Part shown: positions 34,959 through 44,814 of the stretch, in pieces
Layout: each line of letters begins with the position of its first letter
How positions within the stretch are numbered: position 1 is the first letter of the stretch
From: Bryobacteraceae bacterium
GTDB taxonomy: Bacteria > Acidobacteriota > Terriglobia > Bryobacterales > Bryobacteraceae
Direction: 5' to 3'
Length of the DNA: 64,000 nucleotides
NCBI GenBank assembly: GCA_025056455.1
Contig: JANWVY010000002.1
Coordinates: 420,737 to 484,736 of the forward strand
Position numbers and translations under genes: made by a program
The notes under the pieces: generated by a model
The model's database searches: none
Told to the model about the DNA's origin: nothing
The model's input: the letters and a program-made list of their open reading frames with translations, nothing else

Positions 34959-35663
34959 ATGGCTAAAGCAGGTAAGAAGTATCTTGCCGCCTCGAAGCTC
35001 ATCGAGCCGCGCAATTACACCCTCGAAGAGGCGATCCCTCTCGTTCAAAAAATCAAGTTTGCAAAATTCGACGAAACCGTAGAAGTGCATATGCGCCTCG
35101 GCGTGGACCCCAAGCATGCCGACCAGATGGTGCGTGGCACGGTGGTTTTGCCTAACGGTCTGGGTAAGTCTAAGAAGGTGCTGGTCATCGCCTCGGGTGA
35201 CAAAATTCGCGAGGCGCTCGAGGCGGGCGCAGATTACGCCGGCGGCGAGGAAATGGTGAACAAAATCCAGTCGGAAAACTGGATGGATTTTGATTCGGTC
35301 ATCGCCACACCGGACATGATGCGCTCGGTGGGACGCCTGGGCAAGTTGCTTGGTCCTCGGGGGCTCATGCCCAACCCAAAGACGGGCACCGTCACCACGG
35401 AGGTCGCCAAGGCCGTTCAAGAGGTGAAAGCCGGCAAGGTGGAATTCCGCGTGGACAAAACAGGCGTCATTCATGCCCCCGTCGGCAAAGTGAGTTTCTC
35501 TCCGGAAAAGCTCATTCAGAATGCCAACACCTTGATTGGCGCGGTCATCCGGGCCAAACCAGCCGCCGCGAAAGGCAAGTACGTCAAAAGTGTCACCCTT
35601 TGCTCCACAATGGGCCCAGGCGTGCCCGTGGATGTCACCAAATACAACACGAGAGTTTCGTAA
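34959..35663 (+). CDS. rplA: 50S ribosomal protein L1
   Basis: A 234-residue L1 protein. Hallmarks: [57 protein letters not shown], and [15 protein letters not shown] at the end. L1 builds the ribosomal L1 stalk and in many bacteria represses its own operon by binding the mRNA leader. Usually rplK precedes it; here the upstream neighbour is a possible small Cys-rich frame and then a divergent unknown operon. rplJ follows after 20 bases. Confidence 0.97.
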   Translation: MAKAGKKYLAASKLIEPRNYTLEEAIPLVQKIKFAKFDETVEVHMRLGVDPKHADQMVRGTVVLPNGLGKSKKVLVIASGDKIREALEAGADYAGGEEMVNKIQSENWMDFDSVIATPDMMRSVGRLGKLLGPRGLMPNPKTGTVTTEVAKAVQEVKAGKVEFRVDKTGVIHAPVGKVSFSPEKLIQNANTLIGAVIRAKPAAAKGKYVKSVTLCSTMGPGVPVDVTKYNTRVS

Positions 35664-35683
35664 TCCTTCTTGAGGTCAGGTTC

Positions 35684-36211
35684 ATGAAAAAGAAAGCAGA
35701 CAAGATCAAAGATGGCGAGCTGCTGCGCGAGCAGGTCATGAAGGCGCCGAACATGTTCGTAGCGGGCTTCGACCAGCTGACCGTGGCCCAGGATTACGAA
35801 CTGAGGAAAACCATCCGGCAAGCCGGCGGCAATTATCGCGTGGTGAAGAACAAGATTGCCGAAAAGGCCTCGCAGGGGACGCCGGCCGAAAAGCTCATGC
35901 AGGGCTTGCGGGGTATGACCTCGATCGCCTACACAACCGGCGATCCAGTGGGTTTAGCCAAAGCCTTGACCACTTACGCCAAGGCGAACCCGAAGTTTGT
36001 TTTCAAGGCCGGCCTGGTGGAGGGGCGGGTCATCGATGTCAAGGAGATCCAGGATCTAGCCAACATGCCGCCGCGCGAGGAAATCATCGCCAAGTTGCTG
36101 TGGCTGATCCAGGCGCCGGCGCAACGCCTCGTTTCCGCAGTGAATGGCGTCGGGCGGAATTTGGCGGTGGTGGTTGATCAAGCCGTCAAAGAGAACAAGT
36201 TTCGTGCTTAG
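35684..36211 (+). CDS. rplJ: 50S ribosomal protein L10
   Basis: A 175-residue stalk protein that anchors L7/L12 dimers. The N-terminal rRNA-binding part has FVAGFDQLTVAQDYELRKTIRQAG and YRVVKNKIAEKA; the C-terminal helix binds L12. The frame is open upstream to 35600, but ATG 35684 with GAGGT nearby is the family start. Only 20 bases separate it from rplA, leaving no room for a large L10 leader RNA. rplL follows. Confidence 0.96.
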   Translation: MKKKADKIKDGELLREQVMKAPNMFVAGFDQLTVAQDYELRKTIRQAGGNYRVVKNKIAEKASQGTPAEKLMQGLRGMTSIAYTTGDPVGLAKALTTYAKANPKFVFKAGLVEGRVIDVKEIQDLANMPPREEIIAKLLWLIQAPAQRLVSAVNGVGRNLAVVVDQAVKENKFRA

Positions 36212-36264
36212 CAGCGTCAAGCCTGCGGCATCAAGTTTCAATTCGGAATAGGGAGTAATTGGAC

Positions 36265-36651
36265 ATGGCGGATATCAACGCGATTGCGGATCAAATTCAG
36301 GGGCTGACGTTGCTCGAAGCCTCGCAGCTTGTCAAGTTGTTGGAAGAGCGGCTGGGTGTTTCGGCGGCCGCCGCAGCAGTCGCCGTAGCGGCTCCGGCTG
36401 CTGGCGGTCAGGCAGCTGCAGCTCCGGCAGCCGAAGAGAAGACAGAATTCAGCGTGATTCTCACATCGGCTGGTCCTAACAAGATCAACGTGATTAAAGT
36501 TGTGCGTGAAATCACGAATCTCGGCTTGAAGGAAGCCAAGGATCTGGTCGAGGGCGCTCCAAAGACTATCAAGGAAGGCGTGAACAAGGAAGAGGCGGAG
36601 GCGATCAAAAAGAAGTTCACAGACGCTGGCGCTACGGTGGAAGTGAAGTAG
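36265..36651 (+). CDS. rplL: 50S ribosomal protein L7/L12
   Basis: A 128-residue stalk protein. N-terminal dimerisation domain ([20 protein letters not shown]), Ala-rich hinge at about 36-60 and C-terminal factor-binding domain ([28 protein letters not shown]). ATG 36265 is preferred to the in-frame TTG 36259. A strong terminator follows at 36690, and no rpoB is found downstream as would be usual. Confidence 0.97.
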   Translation: MADINAIADQIQGLTLLEASQLVKLLEERLGVSAAAAAVAVAAPAAGGQAAAAPAAEEKTEFSVILTSAGPNKINVIKVVREITNLGLKEAKDLVEGAPKTIKEGVNKEEAEAIKKKFTDAGATVEVK

Positions 36652-36689
36652 CAAACACGAGCAGTCGAGTTTCCGATTTTTTTTAGGCA

Positions 36690-36731
36690 GGCGTCGTCGT
36701 CATCGCTGCTGCGACGACGCCTTTCTTTTTT
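36690..36731 (+). terminator. Rho-independent terminator after rplL
   Basis: GGCGTCGTCG (36690-36699) pairs with CGACGACGCC (36712-36721), ten perfect pairs with a 12-base loop, followed by TTTCTTTTTT. It closes the rplA-rplJ-rplL transcript. Confidence 0.9.
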
Positions 36732-36771
36732 CCCCACAAGCGAACCCGCCGCCAGCCTCGTCGCCTTGCTC

Positions 36772-38004
36772 CTAGGGATCTAGCGGATCCATCGGATCGA
36801 TGTGTAGAGACTCCACCTTGGGCCGGATTTCCAGATCCGAGGGAGAGGTTCGTTTGACAAGCTCAAACGGCAGGTAGCCTAACTCTTTGAGACAGCGCTG
36901 TGCAAAGACCTGGCTTTCGATGTACTGGCTTTGGCCCAAATCCGTGGTGAGTAACAGGGGACGGTCAAAAGGCATTCCATAGCGGTAGATCAGCCTGGCC
37001 GCATTGCGGATGTTGGTCGTGGTATGGCGCGCGTGGGGCTCAATCAAAATCGCCGATTCTGGCACCCCGTAATCTCGCATCAAGGCGCGCTTCATTTCAA
37101 GAGCTTCGCAAAACGGGGTCTGGGCAGGGTGTACATAGCCGCCAGAAACGATTAAGAAAGGGGCTTTGCCATCGTGGTAGCGCTTGGCGGCCAGGCGCAC
37201 CCGAAACTTACCCCAGGGGGAGATGGACATGCCGGGACGGTCCGGTCCTGCGCCTGGTACCAGAATCGCCGGATAGGGATATCGCTCCCACCTTGTAGTC
37301 TCGATTGCGGCGTAGGCTTTCGCGTTTTCGCCTCGATGCAACGGCTCGAAGCGTCCAGCTTCATCCCGCCAGTTTGCCTCAAGGAGGGCCAGCGCAAACT
37401 CCATAGGAACGTCAAAAAAGAGCCCCTCGCGAGGAAGGACATCTCGCAAAACGCTAACCGCCACGCGCAACAAGCCAACGAAGCGCTCCGACTTGGGATC
37501 GAAGGCCGGCGAATCGATCAAGGGGTAACGTGGCGCCACGCCAAGAGCGAAAACATCAATCACGTGGTTGATTCCCCGCGCGCACTCCATCCAAGCCCGT
37601 GCTGCAAGCTCCCCAGGGGGCAAGCCATGGTGGCGCACGTAGGCGCCGCTGGACCGCAACTGCGCGTCGAACTCTCCTTTTGCGAAGCGCGAAAGCTGCA
37701 CCGCAACTGATTCTATTTCTGGTTGAGTCCACCGCAACGCTTCGGCGTAGCATTTGGGCAGGGGAGTAGAGCATTCGCGCTCGAGGACCGTGCGTTTCGC
37801 AGCCGCCAGCTGGGCGAGCGTCGTTTCGGCCTTTAGAGCTTGGCGCAACTCAGCCGATTGCTCAAGGAGCGATAAAAGATAGAAATTTTTTGATGCCAGG
37901 GGACGCCGCCATTCGACCGGTTGGGCAGACGGCGGCCCGGGCTTCTGCCCAGCACACAGCCCCGCAGAAAGAAGGCAAACCAGGAAAAGTGAAAAGCGAG
38001 TCAT
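36772..38004 (-). CDS. Secreted YdcF-like (DUF218) protein
   Basis: A 410-residue protein with signal peptide MTRFSLFLVCLLSAGLCAG. The C-terminal half is a DUF218/YdcF domain: PAILVPGAGPDRPG, KAPFLIVSGGYVHPAQTPFCEALEMKRAL, VPESAILIEPHARHTTTNIRNAA and LLLTTDLGQSQYIES. The N-terminal 200 residues are specific and partly helical. The family binds or hydrolyses unidentified small substrates. ATG 38004 is chosen; the longer open frame to 38265 overlaps the receptor gene and lacks a signal peptide. It is 140 bases downstream of the TonB receptor on the same strand. Confidence 0.82.
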   Translation of the reverse strand: MTRFSLFLVCLLSAGLCAGQKPGPPSAQPVEWRRPLASKNFYLLSLLEQSAELRQALKAETTLAQLAAAKRTVLERECSTPLPKCYAEALRWTQPEIESVAVQLSRFAKGEFDAQLRSSGAYVRHHGLPPGELAARAWMECARGINHVIDVFALGVAPRYPLIDSPAFDPKSERFVGLLRVAVSVLRDVLPREGLFFDVPMEFALALLEANWRDEAGRFEPLHRGENAKAYAAIETTRWERYPYPAILVPGAGPDRPGMSISPWGKFRVRLAAKRYHDGKAPFLIVSGGYVHPAQTPFCEALEMKRALMRDYGVPESAILIEPHARHTTTNIRNAARLIYRYGMPFDRPLLLTTDLGQSQYIESQVFAQRCLKELGYLPFELVKRTSPSDLEIRPKVESLHIDPMDPLDP

Positions 38005-38144
38005 GGTTTGAAGGGTTTGGCGCAGGCCGCAGCAGCCGTTTGGCTCAACAGCCAAACGGCCGCTTCTCCGCCCGCGGAGTTGTTTGAGGCCAGCGCGGAA
38101 AGTAGCTGCCGTCAGGAGCAAGCCAAAACCGCGGAGATGCGACA

Positions 38145-41000
38145 TCAAAACGAATATCTCATGCCGAACTGGAAGTTTCTCCCCGGCCGGGTCGAGGTGA
38201 TCCGGCCAAAATCCGGGGCTCCGTCCCGGTTGACGACTGCGCCGGTGCAACCAGCAATGGAACAAGCGGCGTTCAGGCGGTTGGTCAGATTCTCCGCCTC
38301 GGAAATGAGCTCCAGCGAGTGCTTGTCGGCAAACCGGATCCGTCGCACGAGCCGGAAGTCAATTTGAAGGAAACTCGGACCTTGGAAAGCGTTGCGGGTG
38401 CGGAAAGGCAGCCGGTCGTTCAACACCAAATCTTGATTGAGGTCCTGGCCAGCTACTGCGTTCACCGGATAGCCAGAGTTGAAGAAGACGATGGAAGAGA
38501 ATTCAAACCCGTTCACCCATTTCAGCCCCGCAAATCGAAAGCTCGGCACCCATAAGCCTTGCAAAATCCAGTTATGACGCACGTCGGCGTTGGCGTTGCC
38601 GCGGTCATGGCGGCGATTGGCGGGATCAGAGAGTGGGCCAGCTTCTAGGTCGCCCTCGGCGATGGCGTGCGACCAGCTCCAGGTTGTCGACATCTGCAGA
38701 CCGCGGCTGAAGCGCTTGGTAATTGTAAGATCAAATCCGTTGTAATTGCTGTTGGCGCCGGACTCGATGAGGTTGATCGCGCGAAAACGCGGGTCCGGCC
38801 GGCCGGCTGTGCCCCGAAAAATGGGGCGCCCGTCGGCGAGCGTCCCGGCTGGCGCACTTAAGTTGATATCGCGGGAATAAGGGGCAAACCGGTGTCCCCA
38901 GTAGCTGTACTGGAGATTGACAGCGAGATCTCTGAGGATTTCGCGCTCAATTTGAAGACTCGCGTTATGAGCCACCATGACCTTGAAATCGGGGGTAAAA
39001 GCCGTAATGTCGGGTGGAGTCTGGAAGTTCGCATCCCCAGTTGCCAACAGGTTTGGATACCTGGGCGCTCTGGGATCAGAACCCGGCACGGTATAACTCA
39101 AAATGCGGCGTCCGTTCACAAGAGCCGCCGTGGCGCTCGTGTTCAAACTCGGGCTGTCGTAGAAAAGCCCATATCCACCTTTGAGTAACGTCTTTTGGTC
39201 TTTCCACGGCGCCCAAGAAAACCCGAATCGCGGAGCCAAATTATTCGTGTCGTTGTTGACGCGGCGGGACAGCGGGTAGGGGGCCCGGTCGTCGAGCGTC
39301 GGATTCAACATCAACTCGTAGCGTAGGCCGAAGTTGAAAGTGAGGCGGGGCAGAACTCGAAACTCATCTTGGGCAAAGAGATTGACAAAATGATAGCGGA
39401 GAGCAATCGAGTTCTCGCCCAGTTGCTGCTGCAATTGTGTATAGGTATACGGCCGGCCCGTTGCTGGGTCAATTTCTCCAGCCACCGTACGCAGGTATTG
39501 ATCCAGAGGAGTGACAGCAGGCCGCTGCGGCGTGGCTGGCAAGCCGCCAAAGATGAAAACGCGCGTGAGCGCATTAGTGATCTGATAGCCAGTGGTCTGG
39601 TAGTCAAGGCCAGCCTTCAAGGTGTGACGGCCACGGGTGAAGGTCAAGTTATCGATAATCTGAGTCGAGGTTTCTACACTCGAAGAACCAGCCAGAGGGT
39701 TTACGCCAAAGTTCGCCACACCAGTGATATTGACGTGAGCCCCGTCGGGCTGGCCAGGAACATAGGGCCGGCGAATTTCCGAACGGCGGTTGACGCCGAA
39801 GCGGAGCTCGTTCAGCAAGCTGGGCGAGACCACTGTCGCCAGCTGCGCAGCACCCCCGTTCATGCGGTCTTCAAAGGTAAGACTTCGAGTAATTGCGGTA
39901 AGTCCACCGCCTCCACCGGGCTGATCATTGGTGAAGCGGTTATAGCGAAGAAAGCCGCTGTTTTTCGAATTCAGATTGAAATTGAGTTTCCCGCTCGGAG
40001 TGTGGAAGGTTTCTCCAAACGGCGAGTCCGCAAGATCTTGCGCGGAGAGGCGCAAGGCCCGGGCAGCGTCCGGATCGATCGTGACCGGTTGGGGAAGCCG
40101 CAAGGGATTGTATTCGTCGTTGATAAAGAAGAAGAGCTTGTCCTTGACAAGGGGGCCAGAGAGATTGCCCGCCGCCATCCACCACGACTGTCGGGCGCGC
40201 CGGGCGGCCAGCGGGGCGCGGGCCGAAGTTCGGTTGGGACGGTAGAGCCCCATCAGGGAAGCATGCAGATCATTTGAGCCCGAGCGGCTGACCACGTTAA
40301 TCACTCCGCCAGCGGCGCGCCCGAACTCCGCACTGTAAGCGCCGGAAAGAACCTGCATCTCCTGAACCGCTTCGGGCGTGGAAATAACGAGCCGAATCTG
40401 CCGGTTGAACCGCCGCTGGGTATTGTCCAGTCCGTCCACGGTCCAAGTGGTGCGGTTGTGGCCACCAAAGGTAAATTGAGTCGTGCCGAAACCGGTGGAG
40501 GGAATGCCTTTGACTCCGGGGCCCAGCAGGTGCAGGTTGTATACGTTGCGCGAGGTGATGGGTAAAGAACGAACAGCGAGTTCATTCAGAACTTCTCCCT
40601 GTGCAATTTCTCCCACCTCAACCAGGGAAGCATCGGCCGTCACCGTAACACTTTCGGCCGCCGTTCCCAGCCGCAACACGAGGTCGATTCGCGCCTGCTG
40701 GCCAACAGAGAGCCGGATGCCAGTCTGCTGGTAATCACTAAAACCTGCTGCCGAGGCCCGTCACTCGTACTCTCCCGTTCGCAAAAGCGGAAAACGGTAA
40801 AAGCCGTTCTCGTCGCTCTGGGTCGTTGTTTCAACGTTCGTTTGCACATGGCGCGCAACGACCCGGGCATTGGGAATCACCGCGCCGGATTCATCGCGAA
40901 CATAACCACCCATGGCGGCGTCGCTGGCATTGGATTGTGCCGCAGCGAGACCGGGGATCAAGACGAGCGCGAAAGCAAGCCGCGCACAGACACTTTGCAT
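38145..41000 (-). pseudogene. Oar-like TonB-dependent receptor interrupted by one in-frame TGA
   Basis: A continuous 952-codon frame with a single TGA at 40761-40763. Before it: signal peptide (MQSVCARLAFALVLIPGLAAA) and carboxypeptidase-regulatory-like domain (GGYVRDESGAVIPNARVVAR; FPLLRTGEYE). After it the same frame continues RASAAGFSDYQQTGIRL, then the plug (VRSLPITSRNVYNLHLLGPGV; GAYSAEFGRAAGGVINVVSR) and a barrel ending FQFGMRYSF. The stop falls in the conserved GxYxVxAxxxGF region, where a hydrophobic residue is expected. Everything else is intact, so a recent nonsense mutation, a sequencing error or readthrough are all possible. Such receptors import oligosaccharides or other large substrates. 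Confidence 0.8.
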
Positions 41001-41085
41001 GTCTCGAACGGTAACAGGCAGGAGTGACAGGGCTATGAGAGCCAGTTGACCAAACCGTGAACGACACGCGACCTGGCGCCGCTGG

Positions 41086-41091
41086 TAGAAT
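41086..41091 (+). promoter_or_regulatory. -10-like element TAGAAT, leaderless arrangement
   Basis: TAGAAT ends eight bases before ATG 41100 and no ribosome site is present, matching a leaderless transcript of the tannase-like gene. Confidence 0.5.
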
Positions 41092-41099
41092 CATCGCTG

Positions 41100-42647
41100 A
41101 TGAAATTGCTCTGGGTACCGGTTTTGTTGCGTTTGGGAGTTTTTGGCGCCGATTGTGAGGCGCTTTCCAAGCTCTCACTTCCCTACACCGAACTCACGCT
41201 CGCCCAGACTGTCACCACTGGTTCGCTGCAACCTCCTTACGGAAGTCAGCTCACCAATTTGCCGCCCATTTGCCGTGTGGCGGGTGTGATTCGTCCCACT
41301 TCAGATTCCGAGATTCATTTTGAAGTCTGGATGCCAGTGTCCCGCTGGACGAAGAAATTTCAGGGTATCGGCAACGGGGGTTTCGCAGGGTCCATTAGTT
41401 TTTCCGCTCTTGCCGATGCAGTCAGGCAGGGATATGCCGCCGCCTCCACCGATACGGGTCATCGTGGCGGCGGTCAAGATGCACGGTGGGCACTTCATCA
41501 TCCAGAGAAGATCGTGGACTTTGGCCACCGTGCCATTCACGAAATGACGGTAAAAGCGAAGGCGATCGTGACGGCCTATTACGGAGAGCCACCCAAGCGG
41601 TCTTACTTCAGCTCGTGCTCGAATGGAGGCCGCCAGGCGCTGATGGAGGCACAACGCTACCCGGAAGATTATGACGGGATTATTGCCGGAGCACCAGCTC
41701 ACCACTGGTCGCATTTGTTGACCATGGCGGCGCGGAACGTCCAGTTGTTGTCGAACCCAGCAGCCTACATTCCTGCCAAAAAGCTGCCCGCCATTCAAGC
41801 CGCTGCGCTAGCGGCCTGTGATCTGAACGACCAAGTAAAAGATGGTGTTGTGGAAAACCCTGCAAGCTGCCGCTTTGACCCGGCCCGGCTTCGCTGCCAG
41901 GGACCGGAAAACGACCAGTGCTTGACCGAACCACAGCTGCAGGCGTTGCGCACGATTTACGACGGGCTGCGGAACAAAAAAGGGAAGCTGCTGTTTCCTG
42001 GCTTTCCCATGTCAGGCGAGGCCGATCCCGGTGGCTGGGGTCCTTGGATTACTGGTGCGTCACTTGAAAAATCGTCGATGTACGCCTTCGCCACGAACTT
42101 TTTTAAATACATGGTGTACAGCGATCCGAATTGGGACATTCAGCGCTTTCAGCTGGAACGCGACCTGCAGGCCGCTGTGAAGCTCGCGCCGGTTTTGGAC
42201 GCCACGAATCCCGACCTTACTCCCTTCTACCGCCGCGGCGGGAAGCTGATCCTTTATCACGGTTGGTGCGATGCGGCGATTCCGGCGGGAAGCGCAATCC
42301 AATACTACGAGAGCGTAAAAAGAAAAATGGGAGCTCGGCGCACCTCCGAATTCCTGCGCCTGTTTTTGCTCCCAGGCGTTCAACACTGCGCCGGTGGAGC
42401 AGGGCCCAATCTCTTCGGCCAGCTTGGACCAGCACGTGGCGACCCGTCTAACAATGTGGCAGCCGCGCTGGAGCGATGGGTAGAAGCTGGCGTTGCTCCC
42501 GAGCAGATCATCGCGACACGTCAGAACCCGGTTCGCAGCCGCCCCATTTGTGCTTATCCGAAAATCGCTCGCTACAAAGGGAGCGGATCCACAGATGAAG
42601 CCGCCAACTTTGAATGCGCTTTCGCAAAGCCCCTAAAAGTACAGTGA
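41100..42647 (+). CDS. Tannase/feruloyl esterase family protein, secreted
   Basis: A 515-residue esterase with a hydrophobic N-terminus (MKLLWVPVLLRLGVFG). The catalytic serine motif is SSCSNGGRQALM (Cys173-Ser174), then the Asp in LILYHGWCDAAIPAGS and the His-Cys of LLPGVQHCAGG. The Cys preceding Ser and the Cys following His form the disulfide typical of this family, and PENDQCLTEPQLQALRTIYDG is also conserved. It would release phenolic acids from plant polymers or hydrolyse a related aromatic ester. The start codon is eight bases after a TAGAAT element. A 211-base gap without a recognisable gene follows. Confidence 0.9.
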   Translation: MKLLWVPVLLRLGVFGADCEALSKLSLPYTELTLAQTVTTGSLQPPYGSQLTNLPPICRVAGVIRPTSDSEIHFEVWMPVSRWTKKFQGIGNGGFAGSISFSALADAVRQGYAAASTDTGHRGGGQDARWALHHPEKIVDFGHRAIHEMTVKAKAIVTAYYGEPPKRSYFSSCSNGGRQALMEAQRYPEDYDGIIAGAPAHHWSHLLTMAARNVQLLSNPAAYIPAKKLPAIQAAALAACDLNDQVKDGVVENPASCRFDPARLRCQGPENDQCLTEPQLQALRTIYDGLRNKKGKLLFPGFPMSGEADPGGWGPWITGASLEKSSMYAFATNFFKYMVYSDPNWDIQRFQLERDLQAAVKLAPVLDATNPDLTPFYRRGGKLILYHGWCDAAIPAGSAIQYYESVKRKMGARRTSEFLRLFLLPGVQHCAGGAGPNLFGQLGPARGDPSNNVAAALERWVEAGVAPEQIIATRQNPVRSRPICAYPKIARYKGSGSTDEAANFECAFAKPLKVQ

Positions 42648-42845
42648 TCACGGAGCTCTGCGAATCAACAACCGACGAGGCGACTTCCGGCGAAGAAACG
42701 CGCGCAGATTTTTGTCCAAACGCGACAGAGCCCAGGATGGGAGCTGTGGGGCTGAAAACCGTTCGGCGGAAGGCGGCGTTGAAGTCCAGGAGTTCCACGC
42801 CGAGAAGGCCCGAGCAATCTTGGCGCCTTCTCACATCCGCTGAGT

Positions 42846-42851
42846 TACAAT
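42846..42851 (+). promoter_or_regulatory. -10-like element TACAAT, leaderless arrangement
   Basis: TACAAT ends seven bases before ATG 42859. An in-frame ATG at 42850 overlaps the hexamer and is therefore discarded as start. Confidence 0.5.
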
Positions 42852-42858
42852 GACGCTG

Positions 42859-43476
42859 ATGTCTCGATGGTTGCTGGCCTTTCTCTTGCTCCCCAGCCTT
42901 GCTTCCGCACAACTGTCCAAGGAAGAACGCAAGCAAGGCTTCAAGCCGATGTTCAACGGCAAGAACCTCAAGGGCTGGGATGGTGATCCGCGCCTGTGGA
43001 GAGTAGAAAACGGCATCGTGATCGGCAACACCGACAACGTAAAGTTACAAGATAATAGCTTCCTGATTTGTAAGCAGGAGTACAGCGATTTCATCCTGCG
43101 CGCTCAAGTGAGGCTTCGAAACCATAATTCGGGTATTCAATTTCGGAGCGAAGCGCTTCCCAACTGGGTGGTAAAGGGCCTTCAAGCAGACCTTGCGGAG
43201 GGCAACTGGTGGGGCTCCATCTATGACGAGAAGGGCACCCGGGGCGTGATCTCGAACGGCTGGAAGGGGAAGGCGGAAAAGGTTGTTAAGCCGAAGGACT
43301 GGAACGACTATGAAATCCTTGCCGACGGGGAGAAAATAGAGCTGCGCGTCAACGGCTTACTGACCTCTGCCATTGAAGACAATTCCCGACGCAGCGGGGT
43401 GATCGCCCTCCAGTTGCATCGAGGTCCCGGCATGCAGGTGGAGTTTCGCAACGTTCGAATCAAAAAGCTTCGCTAG
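42859..43476 (+). CDS. DUF1080 (3-keto-disaccharide hydrolase-like) secreted protein
   Basis: A 205-residue protein with signal peptide MSRWLLAFLLLPSLASAQ and a concanavalin-like DUF1080 domain: FKPMFNGKNLKGWDGDPRLWRVENGIVIG, EYSDFILRAQVRLRNHNSGIQFRSE, and GVIALQLHRGPGMQVEFRNVRIKKL at the C-terminus. Related proteins bind or hydrolyse 3-keto-glycosides; no active site is assigned here. The start at 42859 follows TACAAT by seven bases. The adaptor gene begins eight bases after its stop. Confidence 0.9.
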   Translation: MSRWLLAFLLLPSLASAQLSKEERKQGFKPMFNGKNLKGWDGDPRLWRVENGIVIGNTDNVKLQDNSFLICKQEYSDFILRAQVRLRNHNSGIQFRSEALPNWVVKGLQADLAEGNWWGSIYDEKGTRGVISNGWKGKAEKVVKPKDWNDYEILADGEKIELRVNGLLTSAIEDNSRRSGVIALQLHRGPGMQVEFRNVRIKKLR

Positions 43477-43484
43477 AATGAAAT

Positions 43485-44810
43485 TTGGCGGCACAGTTAC
43501 CGATTCCGGCGACTCCACCTGAATCCCCAGAGAAGCGCCCGAGGCTTCCCTACGATGTGCGCGGAGCCATGGGTCTGCTCGCCGTTTTTGTGCTTTTTGT
43601 CGCTGGCGTCGAACGGTGGAGTAAGCGCCAGTCGCCCACAGCGAAACCATCAGAAACGGCCGTGCGAACGGCGAAGGTGCGGCGGGGCATCCTCGAGCGG
43701 ACGCTCCGCGTATCCGGAGTAACCGCGGCCGCCCGCACGGAATACCTCATCGCCCCGAAGCTTGAGGGCACCCGGCGCGATCGCAACGCGGCAGAACTTT
43801 CTCTCACCTTGCAGTATTTACTGCCGGGAGGAGCTCGCGTGAAGAAGGGACAGCGCGTGGCGGAGTTCGACCGCCAGTTCATGGAAACACGCTTGGACGA
43901 TCTTCGCGCCGCCATCAACCAGCAGGAGGCGCTGATGCGCCGGATGCAGGCGAATTTGGAATTGAGACGCAGCCAGTTGTGGTTGCGCATCCGCCGCGCG
44001 AAGGCCGACGCGGAGAAAGCCGAACTGGACTTGCAAACCGCACCTGTGCGCTCCGCCATCCAGGTGGAGCGCTTCCGCATGAACCTCGAAGCAGCCCGCG
44101 CTCTGCACGCTCAGTTGCTCGAAGAGCTCCCTCAAGTGGAACTCTCCGAACGGGCCTTGATCCGGCGCGAGGAGATTGATCTCGAACAAGCCAAACGGGA
44201 ACTGGCTAAAGCGGAACGAAACGCGGCCCGGATGGTGTATTTCGCGCCCATGGATGGGGTGCTGGTGCTCAAAAAGGTATCGCGGGGCGCCGAACAGACG
44301 GAAATCCAAACTGGAGAACTCGTTGGCCCGGGAACAACTTTTGCCGAAATTGTGGACCCCTCCTCAATCCTCGTCCAAGCTGTGGTCAATCAGGCGGATG
44401 TCACCGAGTTGAACTACTCCATGATGGCCCGCGTCCACTTTGACGCCTACCCGGACTTAGAGCTTCCGGCTCGGATTCAATCCATTGGGGTTCTGGCTCG
44501 CGGTGGGCAGCGTCCGCAATACGTCCGGGAGGTACCGCTGCAGTTGACGCTAGAGCGAACGGATGAGCGGGTGATCCCAAATCTCAGTGTCAGCGCCGAC
44601 ATCGTCCTGGAGCGCGTTGAAGACGCGGTTCTCCTGCCACTGGAGTGCGTTTTTCGAGATGAGGACAAGAAGCCCTATGCCATGGTAAAAACCGAGGGTG
44701 GCTGGCGACGGCAAGAGCTGGAGCTTGGAGCAAGCAACTGGATCGAGGTGTCCATAGAGGCTGGCGTTTCCGAGGGCGAGACCGTAGCAGCTGAGCCCGT
44801 CCACCCATAG
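43485..44810 (+). CDS. HlyD-type membrane-fusion (periplasmic adaptor) protein
   Basis: A 441-residue adaptor. A short cytoplasmic tail precedes one membrane helix (GAMGLLAVFVLFVAGVERW), then a lipoyl-like half (VKKGQRVAEFDRQFMETRLDDL), an alpha-helical hairpin at about 140-250, the second lipoyl half (MVYFAPMDGVLVLKKVSRGAEQT) and beta-barrel (VDPSSILVQAVVNQADVTELNY). The frame opens at TTG 43485, five bases after TAGAAT (43474-43479); a later start at GTG 43557 is possible. No inner-membrane pump or TolC partner lies next to it; rsgA follows after four bases. The exported substrate is unknown. Confidence 0.85.
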   Translation: MAAQLPIPATPPESPEKRPRLPYDVRGAMGLLAVFVLFVAGVERWSKRQSPTAKPSETAVRTAKVRRGILERTLRVSGVTAAARTEYLIAPKLEGTRRDRNAAELSLTLQYLLPGGARVKKGQRVAEFDRQFMETRLDDLRAAINQQEALMRRMQANLELRRSQLWLRIRRAKADAEKAELDLQTAPVRSAIQVERFRMNLEAARALHAQLLEELPQVELSERALIRREEIDLEQAKRELAKAERNAARMVYFAPMDGVLVLKKVSRGAEQTEIQTGELVGPGTTFAEIVDPSSILVQAVVNQADVTELNYSMMARVHFDAYPDLELPARIQSIGVLARGGQRPQYVREVPLQLTLERTDERVIPNLSVSADIVLERVEDAVLLPLECVFRDEDKKPYAMVKTEGGWRRQELELGASNWIEVSIEAGVSEGETVAAEPVHP

Positions 44811-44814
44811 TGGC

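Noticed and set aside
35643-35684. L10 leader RNA between rplA and rplJ
   Set aside because: Only 20 bases separate the two genes, too few for the known leader structure.
38005-38265. N-terminal extension of the YdcF-like protein
   Set aside because: It overlaps the end of the TonB receptor gene and would bury the signal peptide that starts at 38004.
39369-40277. 302-codon plus-strand frame inside the TonB receptor
   Set aside because: Fully antisense to a recognisable receptor barrel; its translation has no family features.
41046-41051. TTGACC as -35 element of the tannase-like gene
   Set aside because: It lies 34 bases from the TAGAAT hexamer, twice the usual spacing.
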